Shown: positions 37,609 through 48,068, counted from the stretch's first letter. The stretch: 64,000 bases of DNA from Ignavibacteria bacterium (GCA_947495975.1 CANMBE010000005.1:62001-126000), one strand, 5' to 3'. The notes: generated by a model from the letters alone, not told the origin. A program made the numbers and translations.

Positions 37609-38738
37609 ACGATTTCGTTACGATGCTGCATCATGGAGTTCCAACCGCGTTTTGCAAGTAGGAAAAGAAGAGAGAGGATCATTACACCAAGCCCCGTGCC
37701 AGCCGCCATAAATAATCGTTTCGGGCGGTCGCGTTTTTCAGCAGGAATGGGCTCGTCAATGACAATGAGTGACGGTGCAGATTTATGCATGTCTAATCGC
37801 GCTTGCTCTAATGAAGGCAATAGAAAAGCTTTGAGTTTAGTGTAGGCCTCAAACTCGGCAAATATGAGCATGTATCGAGCGCCAATTGTGGCAGCGTCAG
37901 TTAGTGCAAAATTCCCTGCGAAGCCCTTCTGTGTCTGCGACTTTTCAAACTGAACGCGAAGTTGTTCTACGAGTACTTTTGTACTTCGCACTTGAGGATC
38001 ATTGGCACCATAATTATGTTCTAGCAATCCAAGAATTGTCTCCTGTTTGAGCAATTCGCCCTTTGATTCTGCGAGTGCTTTGGCTGAGGCTGATGCTTGG
38101 TCTAGGGGAGAGAAAAGTCTGTAGTTGCGCGAATATCTTCCCAATGAATCTGTTAGTGCACTGAGAGCAGAATCCATGACGGTCAATCGTATTTCGAGAT
38201 ACGAGGCCGACTTTTCGGCTTCGGCACGTTGTATGTGATTCGTAATATCATTGGCGTAGGACACAAAGGCATCGCACATCGTTACGGCCTTATGAGGATC
38301 TCGACTCCAAATCGAAATTTCATAGTTGCCTTCAGTATGAAGATTCACCTCGAGATTATCTTCGAATTCCGACCGCACGTCCTTCATCGGCTGCTCTTCC
38401 ATCTCGTATTCCTTTACCAAGTCAAATCGCTTAATCATTGAGTCGCGAATTGTCCGGGTAAAGAGTATCGTAATGAACTCGTAGCTCTCTGAAGACTTGC
38501 CACCTAATTTGGAAAGACCAATGTCTTTCAATGTCGATGAAATTCCACCTAATGCTGATCCCAACCCACCTACGTCTGAAGAGGGGGGCACGCAATTGAC
38601 GGTAGCTTTAAAATATTCTGGTAGTGTTCGGGCATAGACATACACGCCAACAGTTGTCACCAACGTTAGTCCGAGAACTAGCCATTTGAACCGAAAAAGG
38701 TAGCGGATAATATCCGAGGTCGGAAAAGGTTCCGTCAT
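37605..38738 (-). CDS. Wzz-type polysaccharide chain-length / tyrosine-kinase-like membrane adaptor
   Basis: A 377-residue protein with membrane helices at about 17-37 and 343-363 and a long periplasmic, partly coiled-coil domain. This is the layout of polysaccharide co-polymerases (Wzz, KpsE, GumC). The PxxP-like motif near the second helix is PIPAEKRDRPKR. A short cytoplasmic tail follows, with no Walker motifs, so it has no kinase domain. It probably sets chain length for a surface or exported polysaccharide together with the ligase/polymerase-like protein downstream. Confidence 0.85.
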   Translation of the reverse strand: MTEPFPTSDIIRYLFRFKWLVLGLTLVTTVGVYVYARTLPEYFKATVNCVPPSSDVGGLGSALGGISSTLKDIGLSKLGGKSSESYEFITILFTRTIRDSMIKRFDLVKEYEMEEQPMKDVRSEFEDNLEVNLHTEGNYEISIWSRDPHKAVTMCDAFVSYANDITNHIQRAEAEKSASYLEIRLTVMDSALSALTDSLGRYSRNYRLFSPLDQASASAKALAESKGELLKQETILGLLEHNYGANDPQVRSTKVLVEQLRVQFEKSQTQKGFAGNFALTDAATIGARYMLIFAEFEAYTKLKAFLLPSLEQARLDMHKSAPSLIVIDEPIPAEKRDRPKRLFMAAGTGLGVMILSLLFLLAKRGWNSMMQHRNEIV

Positions 38739-38784
38739 GATTCTCGAGTGAGAGTGGGTAGATGAAAACTACAATGAAAAACTA

Positions 38785-39510
38785 CTAACGACGAGCAACA
38801 ATGAGCATGTTGGGTGTTTTGATTGTTGCTGACCAGCTGATGCCGTCAACAACATGGGAACAACGGTTGATGAGAGTAAAAACTGGACTTAGCATTGCAC
38901 GAACGGCTGACGTAAAGATTCCGCCACCTATTGGCTGGACAGGCAGTATCTCAACTGATGAATATGGCAGTGACGCAAACAATTCAAGAACAGATCCTTT
39001 GTTTAAATGGAGCTCGTGGGTGAGATCTCCGAAAGATAAGGCAGTTCCATGTAGCGCATCCACGTTTGGCGTGCGCATAATTAACGTCCCACCAGTTTCC
39101 AAAAGCGAATGAATCAACGTGAGCGCCTGGATTGCTTCTGAGCGGGTAAGATGCTCGATCACATCGAACATCGTTACGAGATCCACTGCACTTTCCGTAG
39201 CAATTGCAGAGAAGAGATCTCCATTTTCTACACATGTCAAACCCAACGACTTTGCAAGTTGGACCTGCTCATCGCTTCGATCAACACCGCGCAGATTTAC
39301 ATAGCCTTGATCTCGCATGTACAGCAGGAACGCGCCATAGCCACACCCGAGATCGAGTACTTTCGCAGTCTTGCCTTGCGGGAGAAATGCAGCAATGGAT
39401 CGCTCTAAACCGCGATGCTCTGTTGCAACACGCTCTCTTGCGTCCTCCAATGAAGAAAAGCGAGATTGTACCGATGTGTATCGATTGTAGAAGTGTTGAC
39501 GATGATCCAT
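38785..39510 (-). CDS. Class I SAM-dependent methyltransferase
   Basis: A 241-residue enzyme with the Rossmann motif I VLDLGCGYGAFL (about residues 51-62), motif II LRGVDRSDEQ and motif IV DLVTMFDVIEHL. This layout is common in methyltransferases of polysaccharide loci (methylation of sugars or chain ends), which the flanking genes support. It is 46 nt upstream of the Wzz-like gene and is probably the first gene of the minus-strand operon. Substrate not known. Confidence 0.85.
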   Translation of the reverse strand: MDHRQHFYNRYTSVQSRFSSLEDARERVATEHRGLERSIAAFLPQGKTAKVLDLGCGYGAFLLYMRDQGYVNLRGVDRSDEQVQLAKSLGLTCVENGDLFSAIATESAVDLVTMFDVIEHLTRSEAIQALTLIHSLLETGGTLIMRTPNVDALHGTALSFGDLTHELHLNKGSVLELFASLPYSSVEILPVQPIGGGIFTSAVRAMLSPVFTLINRCSHVVDGISWSATIKTPNMLIVARR

Positions 39511-39546
39511 ACGTGGTTCCGCGACGTTCGAGGCTCATTCCTCGTG

Positions 39547-39589
39547 TACGAAGATACGAGAAGGTGTTTGCCTACAGCGTATCTTCGTA
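39547..39589. repeat. 12-bp perfect inverted repeat in a divergent promoter region
   Basis: Arms 39547-39558 and 39578-39589 are exact reverse complements with a 19-nt spacer. The right arm ends 4 nt before the ATG of the plus-strand glycosyltransferase, and the left arm is 36 nt from the methyltransferase start. It could be an operator for both operons or, in the plus-strand mRNA, a hairpin covering the ribosome-binding region. Confidence 0.75.
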
Positions 39590-39593
39590 AAGT

Positions 39594-40748
39594 ATGAGCC
39601 CACTTCACCTTGGCTTCGCCTGTGTTTGGAACCGAGACGGTAACCGCGAGCAGACATGGTCACACACACCAATACATCTCTGGAAAGCCATTGAGCGGCG
39701 CGGCGATGTGGTTATCCACGATGTACCAGTCCGCATGCCGCGTATCGTTGACCTGTTTTTTAGAACGCTTTCGATGCGTTTCGTTGACGGTAGACGCTGG
39801 TCAACATGGGCACTCCGCCCAACATTTTCGCGGCTCAACCACATTGCTTTGAAAAGATCAATTGCTAAAGCAGGTGCCATAGATGCTATTCTCGATATGG
39901 GAGAACAGGGGCCTATAGACGTGCCTCTCTATGTGTATCAGGACTTCTGCTTCGGTCATGGAATTGAGATGTACAATCATACCGGACATTTTCCACACGG
40001 CTGGTCAGGAATTAGTCTGGCCGGATTCAAACGTCGGGCACAATTACAGGCACAATCGTATGCTTCGTGCGCTGGTGTGTTCACCATGAGTCAGTGGAAC
40101 GCAGATTATCTTGTCCGCTCTGGGCTCATTGAGGCCTCCCGCGTTCATGTGGTTCATGCAGGAATGAATGTCCCCGTAGATCCACCAACAGAGGACTTGT
40201 TGGTGAGGAAACGCTCAAGAAATATACGGACGCTCCTCTTTGTTGGACGCGAGTTTCATCGGAAAGGGGGCGATCTTGTTGTTGCAGCATTCGAAAAAGC
40301 GAAACGATTATCGTCTCGTCCCCTGCGTCTCATTGTTGCTGGACCTCACCAATGGCCATTGCATGGAAGTATTCCAGAAGGTGTAGAATTCATTGGCGAA
40401 GCATCTCTCGGCATTTTACGAGAACATATGCGCAATGCTGATGTTATGGTTATGCCATCTCGATTTGAAGCATTTGGAATAGTCTTCATCGAAGCGCTAG
40501 CAGCAGGTACACCCGTCATTGGACGTCGCGCTTTTGCAATGCCAGAGTTCATCAAGCATGGTCACAATGGAATGCTTATTGATCATGATGATCCCTCGTT
40601 GCTTGCTGAGGTAATGATTAGTGTGGTAGAGAACGAGATAATTGCCCGTACATGCAACAGCGAGGCCAATCAGGTAGCTTCATACTACTCTTGGGATAGA
40701 GTGGCAGCCGATATGATTGATGTAATCTCATCGCAATTGCATCGATGA
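39594..40748 (+). CDS. Glycosyltransferase, GT4 family
   Basis: A 384-residue GT-B enzyme. The C-terminal half has the retaining GT4 signature: LLFVGREFHRKGGD, VMPSRFEAFGIVFIEALAAGTPVIG (the EX7E motif) and EFIKHGHNGML. The N-terminal half is less typical and contains an aromatic-rich acceptor region (HHTG-like YNHTGHFPHGW). It probably adds a sugar to a lipid-linked glycan on the cytoplasmic side. Its stop overlaps the start of the next glycosyltransferase (ATGA). Confidence 0.9.
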   Translation: MSPLHLGFACVWNRDGNREQTWSHTPIHLWKAIERRGDVVIHDVPVRMPRIVDLFFRTLSMRFVDGRRWSTWALRPTFSRLNHIALKRSIAKAGAIDAILDMGEQGPIDVPLYVYQDFCFGHGIEMYNHTGHFPHGWSGISLAGFKRRAQLQAQSYASCAGVFTMSQWNADYLVRSGLIEASRVHVVHAGMNVPVDPPTEDLLVRKRSRNIRTLLFVGREFHRKGGDLVVAAFEKAKRLSSRPLRLIVAGPHQWPLHGSIPEGVEFIGEASLGILREHMRNADVMVMPSRFEAFGIVFIEALAAGTPVIGRRAFAMPEFIKHGHNGMLIDHDDPSLLAEVMISVVENEIIARTCNSEANQVASYYSWDRVAADMIDVISSQLHR

Positions 40749-42013
40749 AGATTCTTCTCATTCTACCGCGCGTTCCGTACCCTGCAAAGGATGGAGGAGC
40801 AATTGTGATGTATCACACTTTACGTGAACTCCACAATGCCGGACATCACGTAGATGTTTTTGCACTGAATACGCGTAAGCATCACCAAGAACTCGCACCG
40901 CTTAGAAATGTATGCTCAAGTATTACGGCTGTTGATATTGATACAACAGTTACACCCTTGAAGTTGATGAAGGGGCTCTTCACACGTTACCTACCGAAGA
41001 GTTTTGGCATTAAGGTTCGTATCCCGTATTGGCTTCTTCGATTTTCAGATGATACTGCTTTGCAGAAAGTGCGAAAGACGTTTGAAGAAGGAGCCCCGTA
41101 TGACGTTATTCTGTGCGAGACGCTCTTTACTGCTTGTTATGGATTGGCCTTGCGAGGGCAAAACAATACGGAGCACCGAACACCAGTGGTTCTTCGTGCC
41201 CATAATGTTGAGAACCAGATTCAAGAGCTCCTTTCACATGCACCCAATCGAGGTTTTTTTGAGCGACTATATCGTGCTCGATTGGCGAAACAAACCTATG
41301 CCTATGAGACTTTTGTTGCTCAACATGTAGATGGTGTTGCAGCAATCTCAGATGTGGACGCTACATTCTTTCGTGACCATGCGGCGAAAAAATTAACTGA
41401 AACAATCTCTCCGGGTATAGATCTGCCTGATCTCAACGAAATGAACGTTGATTGCAACGCTCTCTGCATTCTTGGTAGCCTTGATTGGGAACCAAACGTT
41501 GAGGGAATTCAGTGGTTTGTTGCCAATGTGTTCCCGTTGATTCTACAAGCTAGACCTCAAACCACATTGCATATTGCTGGACGAAAGCCAACCGGGAGTG
41601 TAACGCAACTGCATGATGGACATTCAATATTCGTATATGGCGAGATTGAAGATGCACTTGAGTTTCGCAGGAGCAAGGCAGTCTCCCTTGTGCCGCTTAT
41701 TAGTGGCAGTGGTATTCGCATAAAAATTCTAGAATCTCTTGCTGCTTCGTGTGCAGTAATTACCACGTCAAAAGGATGTGAGGCAATAGACGTTACACAT
41801 GGCAGAGAGTTGAGCATTGTTGATGAACCAGAGGCATTTGCAAGTGCATGCCTAAAACTGCTCCACTACCCGCTCGAGGCGAGTAGAATGGGCGCAGCTG
41901 GCCGCACGTTTGTTGCTGCGCACTATAGCTGGACAGCTTCTGTTGGACTGCTCATGGAATTTATTGAGCGTGTAAAGGAATCTTTCACTCGTCGAGAGAC
42001 TGCAGACGAGTAA
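40745..42013 (+). CDS. Glycosyltransferase, GT4-like
   Basis: A 422-residue GT-B enzyme. It opens with [23 protein letters not shown], the usual donor-acceptor start, has [12 protein letters not shown] in the middle, and ends with the donor region [32 protein letters not shown] and the final helix. It lies in tandem with the preceding GT4 gene and probably works on the same glycan. Its 3' end overlaps the convergent uvrB gene by 29 bp. Confidence 0.88.
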   Translation: MKILLILPRVPYPAKDGGAIVMYHTLRELHNAGHHVDVFALNTRKHHQELAPLRNVCSSITAVDIDTTVTPLKLMKGLFTRYLPKSFGIKVRIPYWLLRFSDDTALQKVRKTFEEGAPYDVILCETLFTACYGLALRGQNNTEHRTPVVLRAHNVENQIQELLSHAPNRGFFERLYRARLAKQTYAYETFVAQHVDGVAAISDVDATFFRDHAAKKLTETISPGIDLPDLNEMNVDCNALCILGSLDWEPNVEGIQWFVANVFPLILQARPQTTLHIAGRKPTGSVTQLHDGHSIFVYGEIEDALEFRRSKAVSLVPLISGSGIRIKILESLAASCAVITTSKGCEAIDVTHGRELSIVDEPEAFASACLKLLHYPLEASRMGAAGRTFVAAHYSWTASVGLLMEFIERVKESFTRRETADE

Positions 42014-44012
42014 TATCATCACGAAGTTCGGCTGCGCGCTCAAAATCGAGATCACGAGCAGCATTCTTCATCTCTACAAACATCTGATCCAACATCTCCT
42101 TGCGTTGTTGTGGCGTGAGATATTTTGCAATTGGTTCTGCTGCACGTTTCTGGCGAGTCCGTTCGGTGTCTGCTGCTCGCGACATTTTCGAAGTCTGCAT
42201 ATCAGCCACAGAAGTTGACTCAAGAATTTCTTCAAGAGACTTGTATACCGTCCGTGGTTCGATACCATTCTCCGTGTTGTACGCTTCTTGCAATGACCGT
42301 CTACGATTTGTTTCGTCCATCACGGCCTTCATGGACTTCGTAATCTTATCGGCATAGAAGATCACAAGTCCATCAACGTTACGTGCAGTGCGACCAGCAG
42401 TTTGCATCAAAGAACGTTCACTTCTGAGAAATCCCTCTCGGTCAGCATCAAGTATTGCCACCAGCGATACTTCTGGCATATCCAATCCTTCGCGGAGGAG
42501 GTTCACTCCAACAAGAACATCGCTATGACCAAGACGTAGGTTTCTAATAATTTCAACTCGTTCAAGTGATTCTACATCACTATGGATGTACGAAACACGA
42601 ATGCCTACGTTGTGCAGATAATCTGTCAAGTCTTCTGCCATCCGCTTCGTTAATGTGGTTACAAGGACTCTTGCCTTTGCCTCAACACGTTTTCTGATTT
42701 CACCAATGAGATCATCAATTTGATTTTTTACAGGACGAACTTCAATCTTTGGATCAAGGAGCCCCGTTGGCCGAATGACTTGCTCAGTAATAGCTCCCAT
42801 GGACTGAGTGAGCTCATAGTCGCCAGGCGTTGCGCTCACGTAGACAACCTGACTGATATGGGCATCAAACTCCTCAAATCGTAGGGGGCGATTCTCTAAC
42901 GCACTTGGGAGCCGGAAGCCATGCTCCACCAAGGTCATTTTTCTTTGACGATCACCAGCATACATCGCACGTACCTGTGGGATGGTCGCATGACTTTCAT
43001 CGATGACGAGGAGGAAGTCATCAGGGAAATAGTCTACAAGGCAGTTTGGCTTTTCTCCTGGTTCGCGTCCAGAAAGGTGCATTGAGTAATTCTCAATCCC
43101 TGAACAATGCCCAACCTCTTTCATCATTTCGATATCAAAAAGTGTGCGTTGCTCTAGTCGTTGCGCTTCAAGGCCAAGGCCAATTTCGCGGAGTTCTTTC
43201 AGACGAGAAACGAGTTCATCCTTGATGGCAACCGTAGCTCTTGCAAGATTTGATTTTGACGTAACAAAAAGACGAGCCGGATAAAGAAGCACACTTCCCG
43301 GGTTTTCAATAACCTTTCCACCTCGACGATCAATCCAAGATACCCGCTCTACAACGTCGCCAAAGAGCTCAACGCGAATGGCTCTCGTTTCCTCATCTGC
43401 GGGCATGATATCGATAACGTCGCCGCGAACTCGAAAGGTGCCACGTGTAAACTCAAAGTCATTGCGACTATAGTGAATGTCACTAAGACGGTGTAGAAGT
43501 TTCTGGCGAGATACCTCCATGCCTTCTTTGATGAGTACAAGCTGATCTTTAAAGTCGGCCTTTGCGCCAATGCCATAGATGCATGACACCGAGGCCACCA
43601 CAATTACGTCTCGCCTGCCTTCAACGAGAGCGCTTGTTGCTCGCAAACGCAGACGGTCAATCTCATCGTTAACAGAAAAATCTTTTTCTATGAATACGTC
43701 CGTTGATGGCACGTACGCTTCTGGTTGATAATAGTCGTAATATGAAATGAAGAATTCTACAGCATTGTTTGGAAAGAACCCTCTAAATTCTCCATACAAT
43801 TGAGCTGCCAAGGTTTTGTTTGGCGAGATTATGAGGGTTGGCTTTTCAACCTGCCTAATAACGTTTGACATCGTAAAAGTCTTTCCTGAGCCAGTAACGC
43901 CAAGGAGCACTTGGCTGCGCCTACCTTCATTAAGGCCCTCTACGAGCTCCTGAATGGCTTTTGGTTGGTCACCGGAAGGTTGGTACTTCGTATGAAGCTC
44001 AAAGATGGACAT
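41985..44012 (-). CDS. uvrB: Excinuclease ABC subunit B
   Basis: A 675-residue UvrB that loads onto damage with UvrA and positions UvrC for incision. Walker A GVTGSGKT lies near residue 39; the beta-hairpin region [10 protein letters not shown], helicase motif [31 protein letters not shown] and the C-terminal UVR motif ([20 protein letters not shown]) are all present. It is a stand-alone repair gene on the minus strand, overlapping the glycosyltransferase by 29 bp at its 3' end. Confidence 0.97.
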   Translation of the reverse strand: MSIFELHTKYQPSGDQPKAIQELVEGLNEGRRSQVLLGVTGSGKTFTMSNVIRQVEKPTLIISPNKTLAAQLYGEFRGFFPNNAVEFFISYYDYYQPEAYVPSTDVFIEKDFSVNDEIDRLRLRATSALVEGRRDVIVVASVSCIYGIGAKADFKDQLVLIKEGMEVSRQKLLHRLSDIHYSRNDFEFTRGTFRVRGDVIDIMPADEETRAIRVELFGDVVERVSWIDRRGGKVIENPGSVLLYPARLFVTSKSNLARATVAIKDELVSRLKELREIGLGLEAQRLEQRTLFDIEMMKEVGHCSGIENYSMHLSGREPGEKPNCLVDYFPDDFLLVIDESHATIPQVRAMYAGDRQRKMTLVEHGFRLPSALENRPLRFEEFDAHISQVVYVSATPGDYELTQSMGAITEQVIRPTGLLDPKIEVRPVKNQIDDLIGEIRKRVEAKARVLVTTLTKRMAEDLTDYLHNVGIRVSYIHSDVESLERVEIIRNLRLGHSDVLVGVNLLREGLDMPEVSLVAILDADREGFLRSERSLMQTAGRTARNVDGLVIFYADKITKSMKAVMDETNRRRSLQEAYNTENGIEPRTVYKSLEEILESTSVADMQTSKMSRAADTERTRQKRAAEPIAKYLTPQQRKEMLDQMFVEMKNAARDLDFERAAELRDDITRLQSLDE

Positions 44013-44071
44013 TGCACAGTCTAGAAATGGTACAGCCTACGAACGTACGACGCAAGGGCGATATTCGCATT

Positions 44072-45451
44072 ATGAAACGAATCAAAACTCCAATTGAACA
44101 CCAATGGTTCACCAGAACGCTGGTTGTAATAGCCATCGGCATCGCTCTGAGATGCCTTGTTTCGTTTGTTGTGCTGGGCAACATGCCACAAGTGGAGGAT
44201 GGCCCTTCGTATTCCTTGCAGGCGCAACAAATGATAGACGGCACCATCGGCTATTACTACTTCCCGCCAGGAACGGCAATTTCTGTTGTGCCTTTCTACT
44301 GGCTGCTTGGGCAAACTGTGTTTGTTGATCACCTCATTGGCGTTGTGCATACATCGGCATTTCTCATTATTGCCGCATGGTTTGCAAGCGTAATGCTAGG
44401 GTGGGGGAGGGTCACATTTATTGCCGCGATGTTCGTTGCCTTTTATCCAAACTCATTCTTGTCTGCTACACAGATATCTTCCATGCCAGTAAGCGTGGTC
44501 TTTTTGACTGGTGCTATTGGATTGATACTTCGATGTCATGAGAAGTGGTCATGGCATCGGTGGATTGGCGCTTCGCTCTGTCTTGCAGCCGCTATTGCTA
44601 CACGTCCAGCTTCCGTTATGGCAGTTGTTGTTATTGCGATTGCCGGAATGTATTTGTTGTGGCAACGCAAAATCAATGTGTCATTGTTCACGTCAGCGGC
44701 AATGGCTTTGTGCGTAATCATGGCGTCCATGATCGTTCCGCTTATGCAGCACAATTTTCAGCACGGACATGGTTGGACTTTGTCTACCAACAATGAGTGG
44801 AATCTCTTCGCCGGTAACACGCCGTATACTCCAGACTACAAGACCGGACATTTTGGCCAAAGAAGGTTTGACCAAGTCTCTCCTGAAGCGCGGGCATATA
44901 TGTCAGCTATCCTTCCGCACGAGAGCCCAACGGCCGCAACGTATGAACAACGTAAATCAATGCGTGCTGCAGCATTTGATTACATGCAACATCATCCAAT
45001 ACGGACGCTGTATCGAGTTACGAATCGTGCGCGTGCCTTTTGGGGGTTTGATTATGCTACTGCGAGGACCATTCAAAACGAGTATGGCTTGTCAAACCTT
45101 GCGTTCCTGCCTATCGTTGCTCTCGATGGGGGAGGGTACCTTTTATTAATCATGCTGGCACTCTCCGCCCCCTTCATACTACAGCTACCGTTTAATGCTA
45201 AAGGGGCCTTTCTTTTAAGTCTCTGTGCCGCAGGAATGATACCGTATCTCATTGCATTTGCTCAGGCACGGTACCACTTATCGGCAATCCCCCTGCTCCT
45301 CATTCCCGCTTCTCTGGCGATTATAGCATTCCTTGAGAATCCCAAGCACACGTGGCAGAGACTCTATAGCCGGCCACTCTGGTGGGCAGTTATGGCGGCT
45401 TTCCTACTAATGCAGGCCGAGAGCGCCTACTATCTCATTCTCCTGCGATAA
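44072..45451 (+). CDS. Multispan membrane protein, probable GT-C glycosyltransferase
   Basis: About 459 residues with roughly ten membrane helices. The loop after the first helix contains VEDGPSYSLQAQQMIDG, where GT-C enzymes (ArnT/GT39-like) carry the catalytic acidic residue; a soluble periplasmic segment lies near residues 230-310. It may transfer a sugar from polyprenyl phosphate to a lipid or protein. The start could be 44072 (used) or 44027; the frame is open from 43961 but that would run into uvrB. Family assignment is moderate. Confidence 0.7.
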   Translation: MKRIKTPIEHQWFTRTLVVIAIGIALRCLVSFVVLGNMPQVEDGPSYSLQAQQMIDGTIGYYYFPPGTAISVVPFYWLLGQTVFVDHLIGVVHTSAFLIIAAWFASVMLGWGRVTFIAAMFVAFYPNSFLSATQISSMPVSVVFLTGAIGLILRCHEKWSWHRWIGASLCLAAAIATRPASVMAVVVIAIAGMYLLWQRKINVSLFTSAAMALCVIMASMIVPLMQHNFQHGHGWTLSTNNEWNLFAGNTPYTPDYKTGHFGQRRFDQVSPEARAYMSAILPHESPTAATYEQRKSMRAAAFDYMQHHPIRTLYRVTNRARAFWGFDYATARTIQNEYGLSNLAFLPIVALDGGGYLLLIMLALSAPFILQLPFNAKGAFLLSLCAAGMIPYLIAFAQARYHLSAIPLLLIPASLAIIAFLENPKHTWQRLYSRPLWWAVMAAFLLMQAESAYYLILLR

Positions 45452-45456
45452 GCGTA

Positions 45457-45522
45457 ATTCTTTGTGGCATACGGCTCAAAAGCGCCGTATCTTAGCAGTT
45501 TCGCGCAAAAACTACAAAGAAT
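45457..45522 (+). promoter_or_regulatory. Nested-hairpin leader of queA
   Basis: An outer 9-bp perfect stem (45457-45465 with 45514-45522) encloses an inner 7-bp perfect stem (45469-45475 with 45484-45490). The outer right arm ends 3 nt before the queA ATG, so folding would cover the ribosome-binding region. No T-run is present. The structure is seen directly; regulation of queA is an inference. Confidence 0.55.
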
Positions 45523-45525
45523 ACG

Positions 45526-46572
45526 ATGAAGCTGTCTGAATTTAAGTTCGCTGTTCCAAAAAATGCTGTAGCCAAGTTCCCGGCAGATCCTCGTGAGAGT
45601 GCCAAAATGATGGTGCTCAATCGCGAGACGGGCGACATCGAAGATCGGCATTTTAAGGACATCCTGTCCTACATGGTTAAGGGCGATGTGATCGTTGTGA
45701 ATGATACGAAGGTCTTTCCAGCCCGGCTTTTTGGTAAAAAAGAAAAGACAAACGCAAAGATCGAAGTAATGCTCCTTCGCGAACTCAAGGCACAGGAGAG
45801 AATTTGGGATGTTCTTGTTGAGCCAGCACGGAAAGTGCGCATTGGAAACAAGATTTACTTTGATAACAACCGCTTTTACTGTGAGATAATCGACAATACG
45901 ACGTCTCGCGGCCGCACTGTTCGCTTTTCGTATGAAGGCGACCTACACGAGGTAATTGAGAGAATTGGCCAGATGCCCCTTCCTGAATATGTAAAGCGCG
46001 AGCCAACGGAAGCAGACAAAGAAACATATCAATGTGTGTTTGCAAACCCAGGCAAAGTGGGTTCAATAGCACCACCAACAGCAGGCTTGCACTTCTCAGA
46101 AAAACTCCTCAAGGCCGCAGAGAAAAAGGGAATTAAGATTGCCATGGTGCAGCTTAATATCGGTCAAGGTGTGTTTGAAACGATTGAAGTTGAAGACCTT
46201 ACCAAGCACCGCATGTACAGCGAATATTTTGAGATAACGAAGGATTCAGCTGACGTCATCAACAAGGCACTCAAGGCGAAGAAGAACGTGTACGCAGTTG
46301 GTTGCAGCGTTGTCCGCGCACTTGAGTCAAGCGTACTTACAAGTGGCATCGTAAAGCCAAATAAGGGCTGGACAGATAAATACATCCACCCCCCGTATGA
46401 GTTTAAGATTGCAAATCGATTCATTACGAATTTCCACCAACCAGCTTCGCCGTCATTGCTTGTAGCTACGGCATTCGCTGGTGGCAAGGATCCAATGTTC
46501 AAAGCATATAAGCGTGCTATGAAGAGTGACTACAGACTCTTTGCTTACGGCGATGCGTTGATGATCATCTGA
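45526..46572 (+). CDS. queA: S-adenosylmethionine:tRNA ribosyltransferase-isomerase
   Basis: A 348-residue QueA that transfers and isomerises the ribosyl moiety of SAM onto preQ1 in tRNA, giving epoxyqueuosine. Signatures: FPADPRESAKMMVLNR, VNDTKVFPARLFG, PTAGLHFSEKLL, and TNFHQPASPSLLVATAFAGG at the end. The length is typical. The stop overlaps the ATG of the M32 carboxypeptidase (TGATG). No other queuosine gene (queF, queG, tgt) is in this window. Confidence 0.96.
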   Translation: MKLSEFKFAVPKNAVAKFPADPRESAKMMVLNRETGDIEDRHFKDILSYMVKGDVIVVNDTKVFPARLFGKKEKTNAKIEVMLLRELKAQERIWDVLVEPARKVRIGNKIYFDNNRFYCEIIDNTTSRGRTVRFSYEGDLHEVIERIGQMPLPEYVKREPTEADKETYQCVFANPGKVGSIAPPTAGLHFSEKLLKAAEKKGIKIAMVQLNIGQGVFETIEVEDLTKHRMYSEYFEITKDSADVINKALKAKKNVYAVGCSVVRALESSVLTSGIVKPNKGWTDKYIHPPYEFKIANRFITNFHQPASPSLLVATAFAGGKDPMFKAYKRAMKSDYRLFAYGDALMII

Positions 46573-48068
46573 TGAGCGCCTTTGTACGACTATCGAAGAA
46601 GATGAACCTTATCTCTGATCTGGGTGCTGCAACTGCAGTTCTCGGTTGGGATCAGGAGACGTATATGCCGGATGGCGCTGTTGCGGGACGCGCAGAACAA
46701 ATGGCAACCTTGTCTTCGTTTATCCATGATCACATAACGAATGCAGATTCAGCGTCGATCGTTGAAGATGTGAAGCAAGAATTGCCATCATTGACAAATC
46801 GTGAGCAACTCGTTGCAACAACATTTATCCGCGATCACGATCGTGCTCTGAAGTTACCTTCGGATCTCGTGCAGGATCAAGCGCGCACTGCTTCAATGGC
46901 TCAGGACGCGTGGAAGCGCGCGCGCCAAGCGTCTGACTTTAGCATCTTTCAACCTCTCCTTGAAAAAACCGTCGAGCTAAAACGCAGAGAAGCTGAAATC
47001 ATCGGCAAGGCTGAGCATCTCTACGATAACTTACTCGACTCTTTTGAACCTGGATTGACTGTTGCTACTGTAACACCAGTTTTTGATCGGCTTCGCATTG
47101 GTACCACTGCTTTGCTTCGTGAGATTGAACCAAATCAAGTGAACGTAAGCGATGCCGTTTTGTATCGCACGTATGATGGCGATCAACAACTCTTGTTTGC
47201 GTCAGACATCATTCGCGATCTTGGCTTCGATTTTCACACTGGACGTGTAGACATCTCAGCACATCCGTTTTGTACATCGTTTGGCAGCACTGATGTACGG
47301 CTTACAACGCGTATTCGACCGAACGATTTACGATCATGTCTCTTTGGACTCATCCATGAGGCAGGACATGGAATGTATGAGCAAGGCATATCGCCTGAAC
47401 TCGCTCGCACATTCTCTGGGCAGGGGGCAAGCATGGGCATACATGAGTCGCAGTCGCTCTTCTGGGAAAATATCATTGCTCGTAGCGAAGAGTTCTGGCA
47501 CTGGGCCTTCCCTCGCCTTAGAAGCGTCTTCCCTGATCAACTCAAGGATCAGGATGTGCGATCGTTCTACAAATCGATCAACAAGATTCAACCTTCGATG
47601 AATCGTGTTGAGAGTGACGAGCTCACTTACAACCTGCATATTATCCTGCGTTTTGAAATTGAACGCGACCTCATCGCCGGCACTATTGAGGTGAAAGATA
47701 TTCCAAGGGTTTGGAATGAGAAAATGGAAGCAGCTCTCGGAATAACCCCAGCCAATGATGCTGAAGGATGCCTTCAGGATGTTCACTGGTCGTTTGGAGG
47801 CATTGGATATTTCCCATCGTATACTCTTGGCAAGCTGTATGCAGCTATGGAATGGAATGCGATGCAAAAAGAAATGCCCAATGTGCGCGAGCATGTTTCG
47901 AATGGGAACTTTGCGCCAATCCTTGCATGGTTGCGCACCAACATTCATGCGTATGGTCGCACAGAACAACCTCACGAAATCATTCAACGCGTGGCGGGTC
48001 GCCCCTTAACAGAAGTTGATTTCTTGTCAAACGTTGGTGCGAAAGCGCACAACGTGTATGGAATCTAG
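46572..48068 (+). CDS. Carboxypeptidase, peptidase family M32
   Basis: A 498-residue metallocarboxypeptidase of the Taq type. It opens with VLGWDQETYMP; the zinc motif HEAGH spans residues 262-266 and the third ligand is the glutamate in GIHESQSLFWEN; SCLFGLIHEAGHGMYEQG and YNLHIILRFEIERDLIAG are family hallmarks. It trims C-terminal residues from peptides in the cytoplasm. It is coupled to queA at the start and overlaps the next gene by 11 nt at the stop. Confidence 0.95.
   Translation: MSAFVRLSKKMNLISDLGAATAVLGWDQETYMPDGAVAGRAEQMATLSSFIHDHITNADSASIVEDVKQELPSLTNREQLVATTFIRDHDRALKLPSDLVQDQARTASMAQDAWKRARQASDFSIFQPLLEKTVELKRREAEIIGKAEHLYDNLLDSFEPGLTVATVTPVFDRLRIGTTALLREIEPNQVNVSDAVLYRTYDGDQQLLFASDIIRDLGFDFHTGRVDISAHPFCTSFGSTDVRLTTRIRPNDLRSCLFGLIHEAGHGMYEQGISPELARTFSGQGASMGIHESQSLFWENIIARSEEFWHWAFPRLRSVFPDQLKDQDVRSFYKSINKIQPSMNRVESDELTYNLHIILRFEIERDLIAGTIEVKDIPRVWNEKMEAALGITPANDAEGCLQDVHWSFGGIGYFPSYTLGKLYAAMEWNAMQKEMPNVREHVSNGNFAPILAWLRTNIHAYGRTEQPHEIIQRVAGRPLTEVDFLSNVGAKAHNVYGI

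Noticed and set aside
45457-45525. preQ1-I riboswitch before queA
   Set aside because: A short A-rich stretch followed by CTA is present near 45507-45513, but there is no 5-bp P1 stem with the right loop and spacing before it.
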